From positions 44,929,192 to 44,993,191 of the forward strand of contig NC_068566.1 of the NCBI RefSeq assembly GCF_025698545.1: DNA of 64,000 bases, in the 5' to 3' direction. Source of the stretch: Gossypium raimondii. Taxonomy: Eukaryota; Streptophyta; Magnoliopsida; Malvales; Malvaceae. Made by a program: the position numbers and the translations under genes. Numbering within the stretch: position 1 is the first letter of the stretch; every line of letters begins with the position of its first letter. Positions 58,770-64,000 of the stretch are shown here, in pieces. The notes beneath the pieces were generated by a model that was given only the letters and a program-made list of their open reading frames with translations, ran no database searches and was not told where the DNA came from.

Positions 58770-59230
58770 GTCTAAACGGGTTGAATTTTAGGTAAGGTTT
58801 TTATTTGTTCGGGCTTACCTTGGCCAGACCCGAATTTGTAAAAAAGAAAATTATTGTTGTTTTGTTGTCATTTTACTATTATATTATTACCATTTTATTG
58901 TTGCTGTTTAGATATTGTATAATTAATTTTGCTACTATTTTAAAGGCATTTACTTGTTAAGTTATATATATTTTAGTGTTACGTAAGTATAAATACTTTC
59001 TTTTTAATTTATTTTCAATTTGTTGAGAACATTTATTTTATTTTGTTTTTTAGTGTATTTGATGTATTGTATTTTTTAATTTTGTTTTTATATAAAAATA
59101 ACATTATAAAATAACTTAATACAGACGAGTCAGGCTTGGATTTTAGCATTTTTATTTGGGCCGAGCTTGGGCAAAATTTTAGACCTAAAATTTTGTTGAG
59201 GTCTCACTCGACCCATGATCACCTCTAGTT
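58770..59230. repeat. Dispersed repeat R3, copy 1
   Basis: GC-rich ends (gcctcgtctaaacgggttga ... acccatgatcacctctag) around an AT-rich core with 'ttttgctactattttaaaggc', 'agtgtatttgatgtattgta' and 'aatacagacgagtcaggctt'. The same core and order recur at 63490-64000 in the same orientation. The ends contain 'GGTGATCATGGGTCG'-like sequence on one strand. Non-autonomous repeat. Confidence 0.8.
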
Positions 59231-59269
59231 TGATCAGACTAAAAACTGATACAATCCAGATTTCGAGAC

Positions 59270-59350
59270 CTATATAAAATTGCGAATGGTGACACTCAAA
59301 CCTGAGTGCTTAAAACTTAAGTTCTTCATGTTTTACCAATTGAGTTAAGG
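59270..59350 (-). repeat. Possible tRNA-derived SINE head
   Basis: Minus strand: CTTAACTCAATTGGTAAAAC (A-box-like), then after about 30 nt TCAGGTTTGAGTGTCACC (B-box-like). The layout resembles a tRNA-derived SINE; no clear tail. Confidence 0.4.
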
Positions 59351-59359
59351 CAACGTAAT

Positions 59360-60300
59360 TTTTAATGTCTAAAAAATAAAACAATATAAAAAAAGGTAAA
59401 ATAAAAATATTTTAGAAATATAAGGCATAAGAATTATTATGGTGATTAAAAAAATTAATGGTTTAAAATTTTATTAAAAATAATAGTATAATAATTTTTT
59501 AAAATCTTATAATCTCGTTTAGGTTTAATTTTTAAGAACTGATGCTTAATTATTTTTATATAAATTATGTTATAAAAGTATTGGAGGTAGCTATTTTAAA
59601 ATAGGGTTTGTTTTTTGTCATTTTAAATTTTTATTAATTTAGTCATTAAATGCGGAATATTCTTTTAACGAATTGTTGATGCGACACATGATATTTTGTT
59701 ATTTTTACTAAAATTTAGGGACCTCCTTATAATTAGTCCAAAATTTGTTTTTCCTAAATTTTAGTCAAAAGTCAACAAAAAGAATATTATATGTCAAGCA
59801 CTCGATGAACTAATGTATCACATCAGCAATCTGTTAAAAGAAAACGGAAATATTAACTACAGTGATCAATTCACACAATTATATTATTTAGAGTGATTAA
59901 AATAAGACATAATCTATTTTATAGTGGCAAAATTATAATTTACCCTTAAAAATAAGGACATATATTTGAAAAAAATGAACATAAAATAGTTTTTTTTTTC
60001 TCTAAAAAAGAAATACGTTGCGTAATTTATCCGCTCCACCGTCGCAATGGACCACGCTAGCCTACCAATTTTCCGGATTATATTTATATGTTAAAAATTT
60101 CAGAATATAATATTTACCCCAAAATCAAGTCCTCATTTCCTATTTCAGAATGTGATATTTTCTAATATTTTCAATTTCATGATAAATTTTTGCGATAAAA
60201 TATGTGGCGTTAAATCTCTTAACTACTTTGAGTGGCACATAATTGAGTTAATTGCAAGCAACTCATTTACTACCTTACCTTTTAATTTTCTAACGCTCAT
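59360..60300. other. AT-rich intergenic DNA
   Basis: No gene; a stretch at 59610-59950 loosely resembles R2-type repeats ('ttgttgatgcgacacatgat', 'ctgttaaaag') but the match is weak. Confidence 0.45.
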
Positions 60301-60307
60301 TAAATTT

Positions 60308-60434
60308 TAGTTCGATTGGTATGAGTATTGTTGTCAATACAGGAGGATATATATTTGAGTGCACTGAAACGCATTATCTTCTTGTTTATGGATTGAGGAG
60401 GAACTATGGATAATTCTAAACATCGGGTCAAAAC
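60308..60434 (+). repeat. tRNA-derived SINE, plus copy
   Basis: It reads tagttcgattggtatgagta (A-box region), then ttgttgtcaatacaggagga, tatatttgagtgcactgaaa (B-box region, decayed), cgcattatc and aactatggataattctaaac. It parallels the minus copy at 29130-29270 ('attgttgttagtgcaggagg', 'gttcgaatgtgctgaagcgc'). Confidence 0.62.
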
Positions 60435-60754
60435 AAGTACAAATATGATCAAAACTTATAATGAAATTATTAAATAATTAATACTACTTTTTACTAATTT
60501 TTTATTTAAAAATATGAAAATACAAAAGTGGCATAACAATATTAATTATAATTTATGAATAAAGTATTTTTATAATTTTATACTAAATTAATGATTTATG
60601 TCAACTCAATAAAATATTTAAATAATAATACTTTTGATAAAATTCAAATATACCATTAACTCCACCTATCCATACCATGAATGCCCGCCCTATTAGTCAT
60701 CGCCACTTGGCGCTAGAAACCTTCAAATCCAGTAAGTCAGCTATAATTTGGGGT

Positions 60755-61025
60755 AAATTTTACTAGTGGCTATCCAACAATTAGAGTATTTCTGTTTTGG
60801 TCATTTAGTCATTAAAGTTGTCAACAATTGATATTTTGGTCACTTCTCCATTAAATCATTAACAAGATGTTGATGCGGCTTTTTTATTTACATAATTACT
60901 ATTTAGCTTCTAATGTTTACAGATTTTATAAAATTTAGTCCTAGTTTTAAAAATATTAATAAATTTAGCCTCAACTTTAGACATGTTTGTCAATTTAATC
61001 TCAATTCTAAAAATTTCAGATAAAA
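60755..61025 (+). repeat. Dispersed repeat R2, copy
   Basis: Landmarks in order: ggtaaattttactagtggc, tctgttttggtcatttagtc, ttttggtcacttctccatta, gatgttgatgcggc, tagcttctaatgtttacag, tttagtcctagttttaaaa. Same orientation as the other R2 copies. Confidence 0.65.
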
Positions 61026-61239
61026 ATTCAAAAACTTAAAAAAAAAAGGAAGTTACCAAAATAATTTATTTTTCAATACAGATACATAATTTTTAAAATT
61101 TATAATATTAAAATATAAAAAATTGTTTTTATAAACTAGCTTTAACAGTAGGAATGGTCCTCTAAGTATAAAATACATGACTATTGAATCAAATATTGCT
61201 TGAAAATAAAAGAAAATAATGAAAACATAATTTGAGACC

Positions 61240-61400
61240 TGATATACAATATTTTACAAACCCTTATTTGAGAACTTTAAAAAATGTTTGGCTTTCATTT
61301 GAGAACTTTTATAAAGGTTAAGCCCTTATATGAGTATTTTGAAAGGTTTGTCCATTGTATTAGTAACCCCTAAAAGGTTGTGCCCCAATTTGAACATTTA
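61240..61400 (+). repeat. Degenerate tandem repeat, about 30-33 bp unit
   Basis: Successive units 'cccttatttgagaactttaaaaaatgtttggc', 'tttcatttgagaacttttataaaggttaag', 'cccttatatgagtattttgaaaggtttgtcc' and 'attgtattagtaacccctaaaaggttgtgcc' share the frame 'ttatttgagaa.tttt.aaaggtt.g.cc'. Confidence 0.6.
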
Positions 61401-61639
61401 GCCATTTATTTATGGTATCAAAACAAAATTCAATGGTTCAATGGCACACTTATAAATTCTAATATTCTAACATATACATGTTCAAAATGCCAAAAATACC
61501 TTTGTAGGATAAAATTACTATTTTGCCCATTAAATTAAAATATTACTTGATTGAGCCCAAAACTCTCAAAATAAATTAATATACTAACTCATGACTCTAT
61601 AAATTCCCAATTTCAAATAATTTCACATAAATCATAATT

Positions 61640-62039
61640 CTCACACGAAGTTATGATCAATATGTTCAGAATGTATGGTACAACAAATCGAAAAATTTAG
61701 GGTAGTATAAAGATATCTCAAGTGTTGAAGCGGGGGTTTGTTCTGACAAGTGTCATCAAAGAACCAAGGTTGAAGGAGTGTTAATTTATCAATATGCTCT
61801 ATGGTTTGGCATTTTTTGATATTCCACTTTTGAAAATAAATTTTCATTATTGCTTGAAAATGGTCCTAAGTTGCTCAGTTTTTGGAAAGTGGTGTGGTGT
61901 TGTGAAAGTACATGCCTAAAAAATATTTTGATAATGAAAGACTTGGTAATTGAGAGTTTTCAATGTGACCCACCTTTCTTTCCTAGGAATCTACCGATGC
62001 ATTTTCACGGACTATGTTCAATATTTTAGTATTTAGCTA
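61640..62039. other. Region left of the second copia relic
   Basis: No 5' LTR matching 63105-63345 could be seen here; no gene recognised. Confidence 0.4.
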
Positions 62040-63345
62040 GTATCATGAGACTTGATATATAGAAATTTAATGGAAGGATTAATTTTGGTTGGTCGCAAGT
62101 GGAAGTAAAAAATGTGTTAATACAATATGGGTTACACAAGGCATTGAAGGGAAAGCCAATCAATTAGGATTTTGAGAGGGTCGAGTCTAGTATGAGAGAT
62201 GAAGATTAGGAGGAATTGGATTTGAAAGCTACAAGCGCAATACATCTGTGCTTGGAAAATATTTCTCTTGAAATGTGCAAGGAATATCAAGTGCCAAAGT
62301 TCTTTGGGAAAAGCTTGAAGGGTTAAATTAGATGAAGGGCGTCTCAAATAGGTGGTTGTGGAAGGAACAATTTCATACAAGTTCAAATCACCTTAGTGCT
62401 CTCAATGATGGCGCCTCTAAACTAGAAGCTATTTGAGTGGAAATTGAAGATGAAGATAAATCTCTAAGGCTTTTATGGTCTCTTCCATCTTCCTACGAGT
62501 ACATGAAACCTATCTTGATGTATGAGAAGAAAACTCTGAATTTCACAGAAGTTTCCAGCAAGCTCATTTTTTTAGGAGATAAGGTTTAAGAATGGAGGTC
62601 GTGCTTCATTAGACTCTGTATTGACAATGGGAAATTAGACTAACAAGAAGAAAAATATTTCAATTTGCTTGGGGCTGGGCATGTAAAGAAGAATTGTCCA
62701 AATGGAGCCAACATTTCGGCAAAAGGCTTTGTATTAGAAGCTAGTTGTGTCTCCATTGTCATGGATGATGGTGATCTTCGATGACATTGACAAGTACATC
62801 CTCATGATATGTTTGCCTTACCATGGAAAAAGATGTGGTGTTGTTAGCGAATCTAAAGTTGCACATTGGCATTGATGCAACACATACGGTGGAATTATGT
62901 CGATGGCTAAAGAACTTCCGAGGAAAACCAAATTGGAAGTTACACAATAAATTTTAATAGTTTTTCAACATGTGTTGACGTGAAATGTTTAGTGAATGTA
63001 ATTTTATGGTAGAGTACGATCATTTTTCTGAGGTAGAGAATTATGATTATTAGTGAAGACAATGGAAACTGAACCAGTGTACATTTTCAATCAAGGTGGA
63101 GATTTGTTGAGGTTAATTGAAAATGTTTGCAGTAAGAAAATAAAGAAAAAGAATTATCCTATACGAGAAGAGAAATCCCACATGGAGAAGGAAACAAAGA
63201 CTAAAGGGTTTCAAAGTCTATATAAAGAACTCAAGCCCTTGACTTACAAACGCACCAAGTCAAAGTAATTAAATATTTACTTAATTAAATATTTACTCTG
63301 GAAGCAAGAGTTTATTGTAACAATATTCAAATAGTGACTTCTTTC
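62040..63345 (+). mobile_element. Internally deleted Ty1/copia element (gag + 3' LTR)
   Basis: At 62060-62760 decayed frames encode a copia gag (UBN2 type): KFNG.INFGWSQVEVKNVLI, QYGLHKALKGKP, EELDLKATSAIHLCLE, LRLLWSLPSSYEYMKPILMY, and a CCHC remnant with GHVKKNCPNGANISAKG. A few hundred bases later come a polypurine tract (caaggtggagat) and TGTTGAGGTTAAT, the LTR start (63105). The LTR includes a TATA box (tctatataaag, about 63218). Protease, integrase and RT are absent: a large internal deletion. LTR end placed near 63345. Confidence 0.82.
63105..63345 (+). repeat. 3' LTR of the deleted copia element
   Basis: Begins TGTTGAGG right after the polypurine tract; contains a TATA-box, a downstream leader and 'ttgtaacaatattcaaatag'. 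End uncertain. The 23-mer starting ttctttcatgttattcaaat at 63339 recurs at 63407-63429, straddling the presumed LTR end. Confidence 0.55.
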
Positions 63346-63489
63346 ATGTTATTCAAATCATCAATTTTAATTATTTATTTATATTAAAATATTGTAAATA
63401 CACGTATTCTTTCATGTTATTCAAATCATGATCATCTCGCTCACGTGACTATTTCTATAATAGGTAAAAGTTTTATAAAATTTTATAAT

Positions 63490-64000
63490 TTCAAGCTAGA
63501 CTTGATCATGGTGGGATCGAAAGTTCGTTCAAAAAATAGAAGGGTTTGGGTAAAAATTTAGATTTGAAAAATGAGCTCGGATAAAAGATAAGATCCCTTT
63601 TTAAAAGGATCGGGCCTTGGATAAGAAATTTTTAGCCCTGCTGAATTGTGTAAATTTTTTTCTACTACTGTTTTGCTGCCATTTTGTTATTATATTGCTA
63701 CTATTTTGTTGTTATTATTTGGATATTATATAACACTTGTTTTATGGTTAATTTTGCTACTATTTTAGAGGCATTTATTTGCTAAGTTGCAACTATATTA
63801 GTGTTATTAAGTATAAAGACTTTTTTATTATGTTCGAATTATCGGGAAATATTTATTTTAATATTTTTAGTGTATTTGATGTATTATATTTTTTAAGTTT
63901 ATTTTTATATAAAAAATTTTAATACAGACAGGTCAGGTTGGGTACTAGCTTAGCATTTTTTATCTAAGCCAAACCTGAGCAAAATTTTAGAATCATTTTT
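63490..64000. repeat. Dispersed repeat R3, copy 2 (cut by window end)
   Basis: Shares with 58770-59230 the core 'gccattttgttattatattg', 'ttttgctactattttagaggc', 'tttagtgtatttgatgtatta', 'tttaatacagacaggtcagg' and 'gagcaaaattttaga'. The left end (cttgatcatggtgggatcg) is GC-richer, as expected for an element terminus. Confidence 0.8.

Noticed and set aside
1..64000. CRISPR arrays, operons, prophage or organelle insertion
   Set aside because: All regular repeats found are microsatellites, minisatellites or transposon parts; genes are spliced nuclear plant genes.

Overview
The window is eudicot nuclear DNA. Its coding islands are intron-bearing plant genes with GT-AG (and one GC-AG) introns, set in AT-rich sequence full of decayed plant transposable elements. 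The repeat repertoire looks like a Malvaceae genome, most likely cotton (Gossypium): long TGTAACA...TGTTACA LTRs with a 'cccagac..ggtcttacac' minisatellite, 'GGGTCGGG' short repeats, and a tRNA-derived SINE. The species call is inference from pattern memory. I see no rRNA, intact tRNA, organellar insertion, CRISPR or prokaryotic feature.

I can model five protein-coding genes exon by exon. (1) Cytosolic pyruvate kinase, + strand, 9059-11514, 3 coding exons, 506 aa, with a GC-AG first intron. (2) RING-H2 E3 ubiquitin ligase of the zinc-ribbon/RING1 type, - strand, 14933-16027, single coding exon, 364 aa. (3) A small multi-pass membrane protein resembling the AGTRAP family, - strand, 24876-25961, 3 exons, 229 aa. 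(4) Transcription factor Pur-alpha 1, + strand, 44056-53496, 4 exons, 296 aa, with an 8.3-kb first intron. (5) Mitochondrial dicarboxylate/tricarboxylate carrier, - strand, 55348-58372, 6 exons, 299 aa. They share no pathway beyond general housekeeping: glycolysis, mitochondrial organic-acid exchange, protein turnover and nucleic-acid binding.

The rest is mobile-element sediment. At 1-4.4 kb lies a decayed Ty1/copia element with an internal 348-bp-step duplication, followed by a second copia 3' fragment in the opposite orientation. At 29.4-42.6 kb lies a nest. A PIF/Harbinger transposon (TTA target duplication, HARBI-type nuclease plus Myb/SANT ORF, both dead) was split by a 3.1-kb TG...CA element (5-bp TSD TATCT, probable solo LTR) and by a 5.7-kb LINE (10-bp TSD, poly-A tail). 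Pur-alpha intron 1 holds a second nest: a fold-back MITE next to a gag-only LTR retrotransposon (5-bp TSD TTTCA), whose 3' LTR carries a 550-bp Mutator-type MITE with a perfect 9-bp TSD. At 62-63.4 kb is an internally deleted copia element.

I found no convincing new molecular system. The most informative observations are the two nests with resolvable target-site duplications, the gag-only retrotransposon, the GC-AG intron and in-frame short intron of pyruvate kinase, the giant Pur-alpha intron, the ATGA ORF1/ORF2 junction in the LINE, and a 5-codon uORF whose stop overlaps the start of the AGTRAP-like gene.
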